Shown here in pieces: positions 10,973 to 21,580 of a stretch of 64,000 bases of DNA. Where the stretch lies: positions 744,001 through 808,000 of the forward strand of contig JAGFMI010000015.1 of assembly GCA_021030905.1 (NCBI GenBank), written 5' to 3'. The notes beneath the pieces were generated by a model. The model was not told the origin of the DNA, did no database searches, and saw only the letters and a list, made by a program, of their open reading frames with translations. A program made the translations under genes and the position numbers. How positions within the stretch are numbered: the first letter of the stretch is position 1; every line of letters begins with the position of its first letter. The DNA is from Pyrenula massariospora (taxonomy: Eukaryota > Ascomycota > Eurotiomycetes > Pyrenulales > Pyrenulaceae).

Positions 10973-12700
10973 ATGCGTCTAGTTAACACGTCTTCCTTAT
11001 CCCTTGAGGAATTCCATTCCAAGGTCCCCGATTATGCGATCTTGTCGCACACTTGGGGAGATGGGGAAGTTACGCTACAAGAGTTTCAAAGCGGGAATTG
11101 CGGTGGCAAGTCTGGCTATGAGAAAATCCGAAGATTTTGCCAGCACGTACTGGCTCAAGGTTTATCCTATGCCTGGATCGATACATGCTGTATCGACAAG
11201 ACAAGCAGTGCCGAGTTGTCTGAAGCAATTAATTCAATGTTCGCTTGGTATCATAATGCCAAAATATGTTGGGCATATCTTTGCGACGTGTATGAGTCCA
11301 AGGTATCTACAGATCAGTCCGTATCTCTAGATGACCTTCTTCGTCAAAGTCGTTGGTTCACAAGAGGCTGGACCTTACAAGAGCTTCTTTCACCTGATGA
11401 AGTTATTTTCTACGATAAAGAATGGCGAAAGATTGGCACCAAAACGACATTAAGGTCGTTACTACATCAGATTACAGGTATTCGAGATTTTACGACTTAT
11501 CACCAAGCACCCATCGCTCAAAAGTTTTCGTGGGCCGCAAAGCGAGAAACAACCAGAGTTGAAGACGCTGCGTATTCTTTATTTGGTATATTCGGCGTGA
11601 ATATGCCGCTTCTATACGGTGAAGGCTCAAGAGCGTTTATACGATTGCAAAAAGAAATCTTAAACGAGTCTGACGATGAAACTATTTTTGCTTGGGGTCC
11701 TAGTGAAGCCAGTGAAGAAAATACCATAGCAGGGTTGCTGGCCACATCACCACGCCAATTCATGAATTGTGCCGACATCGAACGCGACATCTTTGACGAA
11801 GCAAGACCGGTCTGGAGCATGACGAATCATGGCTTTCAATTTTCAGCCCATACTTGTCCTACCATAGATTTCCGAACTTCTGATGCAAGCTTACGGGGCC
11901 TGATAATGGTTCCTTTGAATTGCTGTCGAGCTGCTGATAGACGCTTGTTAACAATATTTTGTCAGCGAGTAGGAAATTCTAACCTACCAGCGCTCCGAGG
12001 GTACCGAAGAGTGGTTATGGCTCCACGCTATTACCTGAACCGAGAACTTCTATCTGACTTCAAAGAAAGAACGACGATGGTTTTCTCGCCCAATTCACTC
12101 ACCTTACGTGAGCCTACCGAATCAGTCAAATTGTACGATGGTTCCTTTTTTATCTGCTTTGACACTGCATCGCTTGAGTTTCATGGATTTAAAGTGTTGC
12201 GCCAAGCTTTTTGTTTACCAAAAAATCGTATTTGGTACAATCGGAGTGATCAAAAGTGGACACTTTCAGGACAGACTTTCAAAGACTGCCGTCTGAGTAT
12301 TGGCGGGTATTTAAACGACACCAGGCTCCACATGGACCAGGTTGTGGGATTTCATGAGTGTGAGGCTAATCTAGACGTTGGTCCGAACTCTACAACCGTT
12401 TACAGGGCGCGGCTACAAGATTCTGAGAGACATCCGCTCAATATTCACGTCGTCAGCTTGAAGGGCTCAGGATTCGGTGTTAAAGTGGATAGGGAACCCT
12501 ATCGTCATCACCATATTCTCGACAGTTTCAAGGTTCGGTCTACCTACCGGAACTCGAATGAGATCGGCGTGATCGCGACTGTTACTAAAATTTCCAGCCA
12601 TCTCTATGGTTCGCTCTTCAAAATTTTGGTAACTGCTTCTAAACACATACCACCTGATTCTAATTTCAGCACAATGAGCGAAACAAATATGTCTGCATGA
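10973..12700 (+). CDS. HET-domain protein (heterokaryon incompatibility family)
   Basis: An intronless 575-residue frame. The start is the ATG at 10973, giving the classic MRLVNTSSLSLEEF opening. The HET blocks are all present: YAILSHTWGDGEVTLQEF near residue 20, YAWIDTCCIDKTSSAELSEA, then WFTRGWTLQELLSP, then VEDAAYSLFGIFGVNMPLLYGEG cut across its middle by no gap. HET domains are TIR-related and trigger cell death after non-self recognition in many ascomycetes; this layout (N-terminal HET, long variable C-terminal part) is the common 'HET plus DUF' form. The frame looks intact. Together with the NACHT gene 10 kb away it marks this flank as rich in non-self recognition genes. Confidence 0.93.
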   Translation: MRLVNTSSLSLEEFHSKVPDYAILSHTWGDGEVTLQEFQSGNCGGKSGYEKIRRFCQHVLAQGLSYAWIDTCCIDKTSSAELSEAINSMFAWYHNAKICWAYLCDVYESKVSTDQSVSLDDLLRQSRWFTRGWTLQELLSPDEVIFYDKEWRKIGTKTTLRSLLHQITGIRDFTTYHQAPIAQKFSWAAKRETTRVEDAAYSLFGIFGVNMPLLYGEGSRAFIRLQKEILNESDDETIFAWGPSEASEENTIAGLLATSPRQFMNCADIERDIFDEARPVWSMTNHGFQFSAHTCPTIDFRTSDASLRGLIMVPLNCCRAADRRLLTIFCQRVGNSNLPALRGYRRVVMAPRYYLNRELLSDFKERTTMVFSPNSLTLREPTESVKLYDGSFFICFDTASLEFHGFKVLRQAFCLPKNRIWYNRSDQKWTLSGQTFKDCRLSIGGYLNDTRLHMDQVVGFHECEANLDVGPNSTTVYRARLQDSERHPLNIHVVSLKGSGFGVKVDREPYRHHHILDSFKVRSTYRNSNEIGVIATVTKISSHLYGSLFKILVTASKHIPPDSNFSTMSETNMSA

Positions 12701-14823
12701 TGCCTCTTTGAGCATCTAGTCCTAATATGTTGCATAAAGATGGTACTTACGACAGAACATCATTGACGCAAAATGTTAAATCAAGCGTCATTAGTGAGGC
12801 CGCGAACAGAATGTAGAAGGCGAGAAGAATGATTATTTTTACAGCGGAGACAGGAGACGGACATGACGACAGGGTCAACGATCCTATAATCGACAATCAA
12901 AAGCAATGAGATTAGCCATTCACCTTCAAAAGAGCTTTTCGCATGGATTACCATGCCGCACCTGAACGTTGTTAGATGGCCGCCGTCTCAGCCGGAAGTA
13001 AGCCCTTCCATAATCGACAAGACTATGTGGGAGATGATTTCTGCAGCATTTTGATCGATTGAGCTCGATCTAAACTCATAAATGGGTATTAGGGCATGGT
13101 CTAAAAACTTCGGCTCTACCACGTGAAGTTCAGGATCATTGACAGGAATTCGAGCCAAGTATTTTGCTAGCTAAAGCTGGGAAAACTCGGCCGCAACTAT
13201 TGCCTTTGACTTTCGACTGACATAGGCTAAATATTACTGCGAGAGAAATGCAGGTGGGCTACGAAACCTATTGATCTTTACAAAGGCTACGGTCTATTTG
13301 GATGTCACCCGCTTGAGTTTCTCAGGATAGACCATCAGTCGAATTTGTGGTTTCTGTTGGAGGGATGAAAACTCTAGCCTCCATGAGATTAATTTCGACA
13401 TTCTATCTACGCTGATCTTGAGAATGACTGGAAGGAAAATCTTCGAAAGATCGTTGTGTGGAGGCAAGATCTAGAACGGGCCTAAATGCTTCGATTGCAT
13501 GTGTTCCAGGATCAGGATTAGCAGATATCCTTGATGAAGAAAGTTATGCTTGACGCATACAAAGGAAAGATGAAGCACTGGCATTTTGGAATTCCGTTGA
13601 TTGAATGTGAACCGAATACGAGTATGCTGAGGGCTGCGAACTTCTAGCATTTAGATATCCCAAATGCTTGGTATATATCAATCTTTTGTACTTCGGAAGT
13701 CGTTAGCTCCTGGTTGGGAATGAAGTCGATTTCTGCCTATTGAAATAGGCTCTAATGATGGGTAAGAGCGCTGAACATTGGAAAATTAAATATATCCCAT
13801 CGTAGATTCACAAAATGAAAGCTCGCTCAAATAGCTTCCGGACGTCTGTCCCATGATATGGACCTAACAGCCCTGACTCTTATGGCGCGTTTACAGAACA
13901 TCGGCTCAAGGACAAATTTGCGTTTGTCATTCGACAGAGTCGGTTTGTAAATCGAATGAATCACTGGCTTATGATTGAGACTAATAGCTTGATAATTCAA
14001 TAAGGCTTGCCATGAAAAAGGAAGGCGGGTTCTTCCCGTGTCAATGGTAACATTCTGTCATCCTGATCTCATTGACAGTTCAGCGACGAGTAGCACGCGA
14101 GTCACATCCGCAATATCTCCTGCTGACCATTGAGATGAAAGGCCCGGATATTCGTTGCCAGCAACCTTAAAAAGGGATGTTGCTCGGAAGATCGTCAGAT
14201 CTTGTTCTCTGCCAAGCCTCGCACTCCCACTGACATCATCTTTTTCCCTTTCCGCCCCCACACCAAACGCAGCGCAAAGCCAGCGGGTCACCGATCTTCA
14301 AAGCCTCGTGCTCAGCCTTGCTACAGACCTCGTTTTGTCCCCAAGGCAGCCCTCCATCAGAGACATGCCATTGGCCGCCGCATGTTGGATGACGGATCAC
14401 CCATCGAAGAATAATGCGCTAGAAGCCTTCTAGAATGCGGACGCGGATTGAGGCGCTCATCTAGAGATGCATGATGATACGTATCGGGGAACGGGGCTGA
14501 CTCCTAACAGCGGGAAAAGGTGACGTGCCTCGAGCAGGAAATACGAGATTTACGTATAGCTAGTTTTAAGGCTAGGTATAAGAAGGTGAGATGTCCTCGG
14601 AGGATCAAAGTTTTGTTCAACTTTTGAACAGAGCCTGCCCAGACACAGGGAAAATCATCTACACACAGAGGAGAAACCTTGAGCCATTCCGCTTATCTTT
14701 ACCACCCATAGCTATTGCAACGCTTCCAATCAACGCATGATTGTTCTTCTCACCTGATTCTCAGCAACGACTGAAAAGCTCAGCTGCCATTTGTCTCGCT
14801 TTCCTCTCTCCCAGCGCCTCACG
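12701..14823. other. Intergenic with decayed coding-like segments
   Basis: No intact gene. On the + strand 13350-13960 contains fragments that read like old coding sequence in changing frames (for example ENDWKENLRKIVVWRQDLE near 13410 and YKGKMKHWHFGIPLIECE near 13560), with many interruptions. They suggest a decayed coiled-coil or Lys/Trp-rich gene of unknown family. From 14000 to 14820 I see only the likely promoter of the small Gly/His-rich gene. Confidence 0.3.
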
Positions 14824-15105
14824 ATGTGTTTCTCAGACTCTGATAGAGAGACCTCCTACCCCCCGCGGCCTTCAAATCAGGCCTACTATTACGGACAACC
14901 GCAAAGATATGGACACCGAAAGAGAAAGGGATACTACTCTGGCGGCGGAGGCGGATATTATGCAGGTGGTGATGGGTCAGGAGGAGGAGGACACCATGGA
15001 GGATTTTTCGGCGGTGGGCACCATGGCGGAGGTGGACACCATGGCGGGGGCGGCTGTGGTGGTGGTGGCGGAGGTGGGGGATGCGGAGGGGGAGGTGGAG
15101 GCTAG
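14824..15105 (+). CDS. Small Gly/His-rich protein, 93 aa
   Basis: Starts MCFSDSDRETSYPPRPSN, followed by a Tyr/Arg/Lys patch (GYYSGGGG) and a C-terminal ~55 residues made almost only of Gly and His with two Cys. Short proteins beginning MCF with an adjoining PRP motif and a low-complexity tail are common in ascomycetes and have no defined function. The ATG at 14824 is chosen over an upstream in-frame ATG at 14791 because it restores this typical start. No signal peptide or transmembrane segment is visible. The repeated GGHH pattern might bind metal ions, which is only a guess. Confidence 0.6.
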   Translation: MCFSDSDRETSYPPRPSNQAYYYGQPQRYGHRKRKGYYSGGGGGYYAGGDGSGGGGHHGGFFGGGHHGGGGHHGGGGCGGGGGGGGCGGGGGG

Positions 15106-15289
15106 GTTGATGAGGATATCAAAGATTTGATTGTGATATTTGGATAGGATGTATGGCGTTTAGGAATTATGATATGCTGAATTCACTGAGGGCTTGGATT
15201 GACTACGCGCCATATTGAGCGGGTGCGTACAAATTAAACTGACATGGAAGCTTAGAAAGACAGACCTATGTCCTAGCTTAAAACTACGC

Positions 15290-16000
15290 TGTACACCACG
15301 ATTTTCTCAAAGCGTACTCTTCATGTCGCAACTGGTCCTGCCTGACTCTGACAGATTTTTGGCGCAGTTGTAGAGACAAGTTGCTCTCCAGACAACTTTC
15401 CTGGCGGAGCGGAATCGAGTGTCTTCACGGCTCGCCTCCCACATAGCTTTCTCGGCTTCGAGCTCCTTACGTCCCAGTAGGTTCAGTTCGACTCGAGTTT
15501 CTTATGCTCGGTGTCCCGTTGCATCTGCGATGTCTTACGGGGAATTGCATTGGGCAATGTTGAATGCAGCAATTTAACTCCTTTCTCAATCAGGAGGTCA
15601 TGTGGGGCCTACTATCTACAATGTCGTCAATGATCTCCAATGCTCATGGATGACTAGTGCCATACCTCATGGCTGAGCTACCGGGTGCGTGATCGACCAT
15701 GTTTCACTATTTATTGCTGCCGACAGCTCATTCGTGCTTATTCCTTTTGCTGCTTGAGTATTACGATTTCAGATTATTGTTGTTGTTCTGTCTTAATAGT
15801 AACAAGAATATCTCCTCTATATCCATATCATAACCCTAGCGCGATCGCACGGTCTAGCACAGCGAGGACTCAACGGCTGACAAGACCCCAACCCATGACC
15901 GATCTCGACACCGTGCTGAACAAATGTCTTCGTGAAAGTGCATTTACCTGAGCTAGTGCGGCCCATGATCGTGCTAAAGAAGTGCGTTGATGTATTTAGA
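15290..16000 (-). pseudogene. Decayed P-loop GTPase (AIG1/G-domain type) gene
   Basis: On the minus strand near 15960-15850 the text reads IMGRTSSGKCTF followed by VEIGHGLGSCQP, which matches the P-loop and switch I region of fungal AIG1-like small GTPases (typical GxTGSGKSTF then VGHxLxSCT). About 350 bases further on, charged heptad-like segments (RDTEHKKLESN, then GRKELEAEKAMWEASRED) resemble the coiled-coil tail of the same proteins. The part that should carry the DTPG motif and the rest of the G domain is missing or scrambled, and frames change several times. The P-loop Ser/Thr is Cys. I read this as a dead gene bordering the metabolite cluster. Confidence 0.45.
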
Positions 16001-16010
16001 AAATCTTTGT

Positions 16011-18483
16011 TTATTGCCAATTGGCCAGAACGGTATCTTCCTTGCTGACTTGTGCATATTTTAGACTGTCCCGCCAGAGTTGACCCGATTTCCTCTTATC
16101 CTTTGCTTCTGGCCCAGCATCTGTCACCTCAGAGCCGTTTAGGTATATGCCATTTGGGTGGTGACCCAGCGAATTGGTATCGAAAGCTGCGCGGATGATG
16201 TCGCGGGCTGATTTTGACGTGGTCCTGAAGGGTCCATTTGGCCAGAGAAGCATAGCCAGGCTCGCTACGATACGAAGCAGGATCTTTCCGATAAAGATCC
16301 GCCGGTACCATCCATCCCGCCGCGTAAGACCGCTAGGCATAGCTCCCGGATCAAGTCCGAGAACGGAGATACTAGATAACTCTGGGTCGTTCGCCAGGCG
16401 TGTGGAGAGCTCTCGGCTACGTTGACAGTCAGAATCTTCGGCTTCCTGGACAAGGTGGTAGACTAAATCAGACTCACAACATCATCACTTCGCAGAGCTT
16501 TGCGGCACCGTATCGTCTGGTGCCGGCACTGAAATCTCTAGGATGCTCTTTTTCCGAGCTCCATATACCTTTCGCAAGACTCTTGGTATCGTCAGGGTCA
16601 TTGAAAATTTGCGAATACTTGCCCGTATACATGTTCGTAAAGTCGCCGATCTTGTTAGCAGGGTGGGCTGTGCTATCAATTGCTGCATTTAGCGCTTTAT
16701 GCCTCGCAATGCAGCATACCCAAGGGGTCTTACTCATGAGTCCAACTTCCAAGCACGATGATTCGCCCGTGCTTCTTATCCATACTCTGCAACAGTAATA
16801 GAACAAAGAGGAAGTGCGACAAATAGTTCACTTGAAACGACATGTCGAAACCATCACCGGTAAAGGTCTGTACTGTCTGCTCTTGATACCCGGCATTCAA
16901 GATCAACGTTCGGATGGGTGCAAGAGACTCATTTGCGACACGTTTGTTGATAGATTTAGCAGCATTACGGACGCTGGCTAGACTAGCCAAGTCAACATAC
17001 GCAATTTCATGACTATGCTGCTTTGACTTCGCTTTACAAAGCGCCTTGTTGATATTTGCTGTATTTTCGGGGTTGCGTGCAGTGTAGAGTCCATGATAAT
17101 GCTTAGCAAGGTTAGGCCTCTGGAGTATACTGTGGATAACAGAGCTTCCCAGACCTCCGTTGCAGCCAGTGACTAGTATTGAGCCACTGACTGCGCCTAT
17201 CCGATAGAGTTGCTCGTTATACCACCTCTGTTGTAAGCCATGTCAGCGCCAGATTCACAGACGATGTCTCGTACCTACCATCTCAAAGCCTGCGCCAATG
17301 ATTTTAATCCCCGTATATTTCGACCAGCTTGGAACTTTGACTTTCTTAGCGTGTGCGATAGCTTGAAGCTCGGGTACATCTAAGTTTAGGAGAACTTCGC
17401 GAGGGAGCTTTGGTTGTAGCACTGCCGGTCGGGCTAAGCCAACCATATCGCAGCTCCCCTCCATTAAAGCCTTTTCCATACCATGGCGTGTCCGGAATCC
17501 ACCGGTAACTATTAGAGGGAGCTGGGGGAATTTTGATCTGACAGTCGCTGCAAAGTCGAGGAAGAACGCTTCACGTGCATTCGGTCCCGCGTGACCAACA
17601 TTGAAGGTTGGATCTGCAAGACTACCTCCACTGATCTCCACAAAATCGATTCTAGAGTCTGCAATAGCCTGGAGCTGCTCAATACAATCATTCATATCAG
17701 ACTGATGGTCAACCGAATTGAATTTGATCCCCACGCAAAAGTCAGGGGGCGCAACAGTCCGAATAGCATGAATGATCTCGAGCAAAATCTTAACCCTCCC
17801 CAGGGCAGAGCCACCGTATCTATCAGTGCGTTTGTTCGAGCTAGCTGAAAGAAATTGAGTCAACAGATAGCCATGAGCGGCATGAATCTCGACTCCTGAA
17901 AACCCTGCTTTAGCAGATAGTTGTGCGGCATAGGCAAACCTCTGAACAACATCCTCAATCTCCTCCAGCGTCATCTCTCTTGGCTTCCGGAACACAATTG
18001 ATTTGGCGATCCAGGGTATCATGCCTTTACCAAAATCTGCTGATATTGCGCTTGGAGCAATGCCCTTTGCAAAAGGGGTCTGGCGACCTGGGTGGTTGAT
18101 TTGAACAATTGCTTTCGTTCCATTCTGGGTGCATGCGCTTGCCCAGGCTGTCCATGTTGGTAATATCTCTTTCTCTGGCATGGATTTGTCAATGGCAATA
18201 TCCCCTGGACCACCGAGAAAAGCTGCGTCTACTTGCACATTTCCTATGGTACGTGAGTTCGGTTGAAAATGAGTATTTAGACAGTAATACCTGTTAGTAC
18301 TAGTCCCCAGCCACCTCTTGCCCATTCCCTGTAAACATTAAGGCAGACCTCACTTCCTGGAAGGTGGTCTTTAGGGGCAAAATTCTCAGCCATCGCCGCC
18401 TTGACGAGGCGGTTCGGTAAAGTAAGACCGCATTGAAGCGTAATCGGGTGAGCAGTCCTCAACTTGGTCCCTGAGTTTGACAT
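16011..18483 (-). CDS. Old yellow enzyme fused to short-chain dehydrogenase (OYE-SDR), cluster tailoring enzyme
   Basis: Five exons on the minus strand, 18483-18291, 18243-17279, 17227-16734, 16672-16478 and 16416-16011, give 2253 nt and 750 residues with every phase agreeing. The N-terminal ~400 residues are an FMN-dependent NADH:flavin oxidoreductase: [10 protein letters not shown] near the start, [15 protein letters not shown] with the active His pair, TDRYGGS, and the FMN-phosphate region [14 protein letters not shown] plus GLARP. The third exon continues OYE ([11 protein letters not shown]) and passes without any Met into an [14 protein letters not shown] in LILNAGY, Ser in VLGSWTHD, YGAAK, then [14 protein letters not shown]. 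The frame would otherwise stop at 17255 just past the OYE body, and the SDR has no start codon of its own, so fusion is the best model. Inferred role: reduction or isomerisation of the released product. An OYE-like epimerase is known in ilicicolin H biosynthesis (IccE). Confidence 0.85.
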
Positions 18484-19130
18484 CTCAACAACTTACCGGC
18501 AGACATGCGCTGGTGACTTGGAAATTATTGATAGCAAAACTACTCCCGAGAAGACTCATGTTCCACTTCCCACAAAGAATTGCTCAGAAATGGCACCGCA
18601 TAGTAGCGCATGGAGCGCAGCAGTCCATCCACTATTCTCAACCCAGTGATTTCCGTCCAAAATGTTGAGCCAATGCCACTGCAAACGACTCATACCCCCT
18701 GAAGGCCGTGGTCAGCTGAAGAGCGGAGAGCCGGCTTACATTGCACAACAGCGGTGTATTACCCGCCGGGCAGCAATCTCTGATGCCGAACTCGTACTTC
18801 ATTGCCGATCTCGGGCCGGAACATCGTCGTGTTGCCGGTTTTTAAAGATACGCGGAGGAGAAATTGATTTGCAGCTCCATGAATTTGATGTACACTCCGT
18901 TAGGAGTATACCACATTCCGTCATATGCCGAGACTCCGCAATAATCCGTGATCCTGCAGTCGAACTCCGAAGTAAGGCAGTCCCCGGCTTGGAGTACCCA
19001 AACAATCCAAATCAGCTTGGCTCACTATGCCCCTCTAAATGGCAATTTTTTTCTCTTCTAAGAGCGAAGGAAATTTGCAGTGGAAGTAGAATCCCTTCTT
19101 CGCATCGTCGATTTTCACGCTGCCCCAGCC
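18484..19130. promoter_or_regulatory. Divergent promoter, OYE-SDR / P450 (a)
   Basis: 647 bp shared by two cluster genes pointing away from each other. It holds several CTCCG or CGGAG half sites (near 18851, 18896, 18934 and 18965) of the kind bound by Zn2Cys6 regulators, and ATTCCGTC at 18915-18922. These are short words, so only their clustering is suggestive. Confidence 0.5.
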
Positions 19131-20837
19131 ATGGCACCTCTAGCAACCCTTCTACCGCATCCTCGTGATTATCCATACCTCATTGTTCTAGTTAGCATTA
19201 TTGCTGGTATTGTTTTATATCAAAGATTTATAGCCACTCCATACTATCCAGACTTACCCTTGGTCGGGGAGCCTTCTGGGCGAAGGTGGTTCAGCCCGCG
19301 TACGAGATGGAGGTACTATACAGATTGCGCTAATCTTTTCAACGAAGCTTACCAGAATGCAAGTTCCCCCAGTGTAGTCTAAGAGGACAATCAATGACTG
19401 TTAACACGTTAATAGTACGCAAAGCGGGGCAAAGCAGTCTTGGTACCAAGCTTTGGTCCGCACACTGAAATGATAATGCCAGAGAATTCTCTAGAATGGA
19501 CAATGACACAACCAGATGACGCCTTGAGTGTCTCGCAGGCATTTTTAGAGATCAATCAGACTAAATACAGCCTTGGCCATGAAAGATACTGGGGAGATCC
19601 ATGGCAATTTACCCTGGTGAAGACGCACTTGAACTCCATCTTACAAAATCTTATTCCCATGCTGAACGACGAATTGACCGACGCTTTCGAGAAGCAATTT
19701 GGTAATGACACTCAAGAATGGAAAGAAATTGAGTTAGAGAGCACAGTCCGAAGGGTGGTGGCACAAGCCTCAAGCCGCTTTATCGTTGGCCTCCCTTTAT
19801 GTACGTCATTAATTCTTCTCATTCTGAAACCTTGGACGTATAATTGACATCACTGATCATAAGGTCGTGATAAGGAGTACCTGGAAAGAAGTTACCGCTT
19901 CATTGAAGGGTTAATGACTAATATTTTTGCCACTGTTCCGCTGCCCAAGATCCTCCGGCCAATTACTGGTCCTATCGCAAGCTGGCCGACACAGCGCAAC
20001 ATCAAGGGAATCAAGAAACTCTTAGAGCCAATGTATAAGGAGCGACTGAGCCTTTTGAATGGTGAGAATGATTCGAACGCACCGCAGCCAACGGACCTAT
20101 TCCATATCATGCTTAAGTTTGCTCAAAAGAAACGACCGCATGAGCTCAACGATCTCGACATCTTGACAAGGCGAGTCTGCGCATCTAGCTTCGTCAGCAT
20201 GCATCAAACAACTATCGCAGTGACAAATATGATCCTGAACATCATTGGTACAGATTCAGAGTTCAACACTATTGCTCAACTACGAGAAGAAGTCAAGACC
20301 ATCCTAGGAGGAACAGATGGGGCAAATTGGACCAAAGAAAAGTTCGCCGAGATGGCCAAGACCGACAGCATTGCGCGAGAGACGATGCGCCTGAATTCTC
20401 CCTTTGGCACGCGGGGCTCGATGCGCAAGGTGATGAAAGACGGAGTCGTGACAAAAGATGGCATGGCGCTGCAAAAAGACACCATCATCTCATTCCTGGC
20501 CGCTCCAGCGCAAATAGATCCAGAAAAATTCGAAAACCCTATGAAGTTCGACCCGTTTCGCTTCTCACGTCCTCAAGCGCAAGGGAAAGGTGCATGCCCA
20601 CAGACTTTTACTACAACGTCGCCTGAGTATCTCCCATTTGGACATGGCAAACATGCGTGCCCTGGGCGGTTCATGGTCGATTTTGAGCTGAAGATGATTG
20701 TTGCATATATACTGACGCATTATGATATTGAATTTCCTCCCTCATATGGAGGCAAGCAGCCACCTAATACCTGGGTGGCGGAAGTATTGATTCCGCCCCC
20801 AGGGGCCAAGATCAGAGTGAGGAGGCGCAAAGATTAG
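19131..20837 (+). CDS. Cytochrome P450 (a), ent-kaurene-oxidase-like type
   Basis: Three exons, 19131-19358, 19416-19800 and 19864-20837, give 528 residues. The N-terminus has a membrane anchor ([15 protein letters not shown]) followed by a Pro-rich hinge. I-helix SMHQTT, ExxR as ETMR, the FDPFRF block and the heme loop [12 protein letters not shown] (axial Cys in HACPG) are all present. The first intron is GC-AG: donor GCAAGT, acceptor AATAG. It is required because the only GT alternative would leave a 38-bp intron and insert seven residues. The [12 protein letters not shown] type heme loop and the I-helix form are those of ent-kaurene-oxidase-like fungal P450s, the group that includes ring-expanding enzymes of pyridone pathways such as TenA; this assignment is an inference. 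It acts at the ER membrane. Confidence 0.9.
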
Positions 20838-21580
20838 AGGGCTTACATTCTACGTTCATTCTATATTGGTGACATTTCTTTCAATATTAAATCTCTGTAT
20901 TCGGCTAGGACTTAGTGAACTTCCTCTGCTCTTGGTGGCTATCCCCTCTTAGTGATAGTACTATGTAAGGGCCTGGCACAGTCTTAGAACATTAGTATGT
21001 CCAGATATGGCTAGAATTCCGGTACACCTATCACCTACCCTCCACACACCGTGACTGCCTTTGCCGAGTGTATTCTTTAACCTTTTGGCTTGCTGTTCTC
21101 CCTTCATGGCAATGCACTGTTTGAGAATGAGCCATTCCTTGACAATTGAGTTGTCTTGAAACTCTAGACTAGCTTTTTATAACCCTGATATTACTGTACT
21201 TTTGGTTGGACTCTCGTTAGTGTGATCAACTGCGCTCCGGTTATTCCTTGCAGAAGTTTCGAGGACCAATAGAGCATGTTGCAATTTTTCTATCTTTCAA
21301 GATAATTTAAGGCCCTCTTAAGTCTTATGCCCTTAGGATTCCAATAGTTCCCATGTCCCTTATACGGTTTTCACATCACGAACATGAGCAAAATCGCTTC
21401 CAGAATGTCATACATAACGTTTCAGAGCTCTATGAACGCTTGTGATAGGTTATGAGCGTTCCTAAATTGGGTTAAATTCTGGATAAAAATATAACACAAA
21501 ACATCCTTGCAATGGCCTTACCATCTCCGCAAGATATGTACCCAGAAAACAACTCACGTGGAGTGAGTCTCATATTACAT
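20838..21580. other. Intergenic between two convergent P450 genes
   Basis: About 740 bp of AT-rich sequence taking the 3' ends of both P450 genes. I see no gene, element or repeat. Confidence 0.5.

Noticed and set aside
17255-17278. OYE ending with a stop at 17257-17255
   Set aside because: The sequence after GAGFEM starts with a good GTAGGT donor; the spliced continuation [11 protein letters not shown] fits the OYE family better than VGTRHRL, and the SDR lacks a start of its own.
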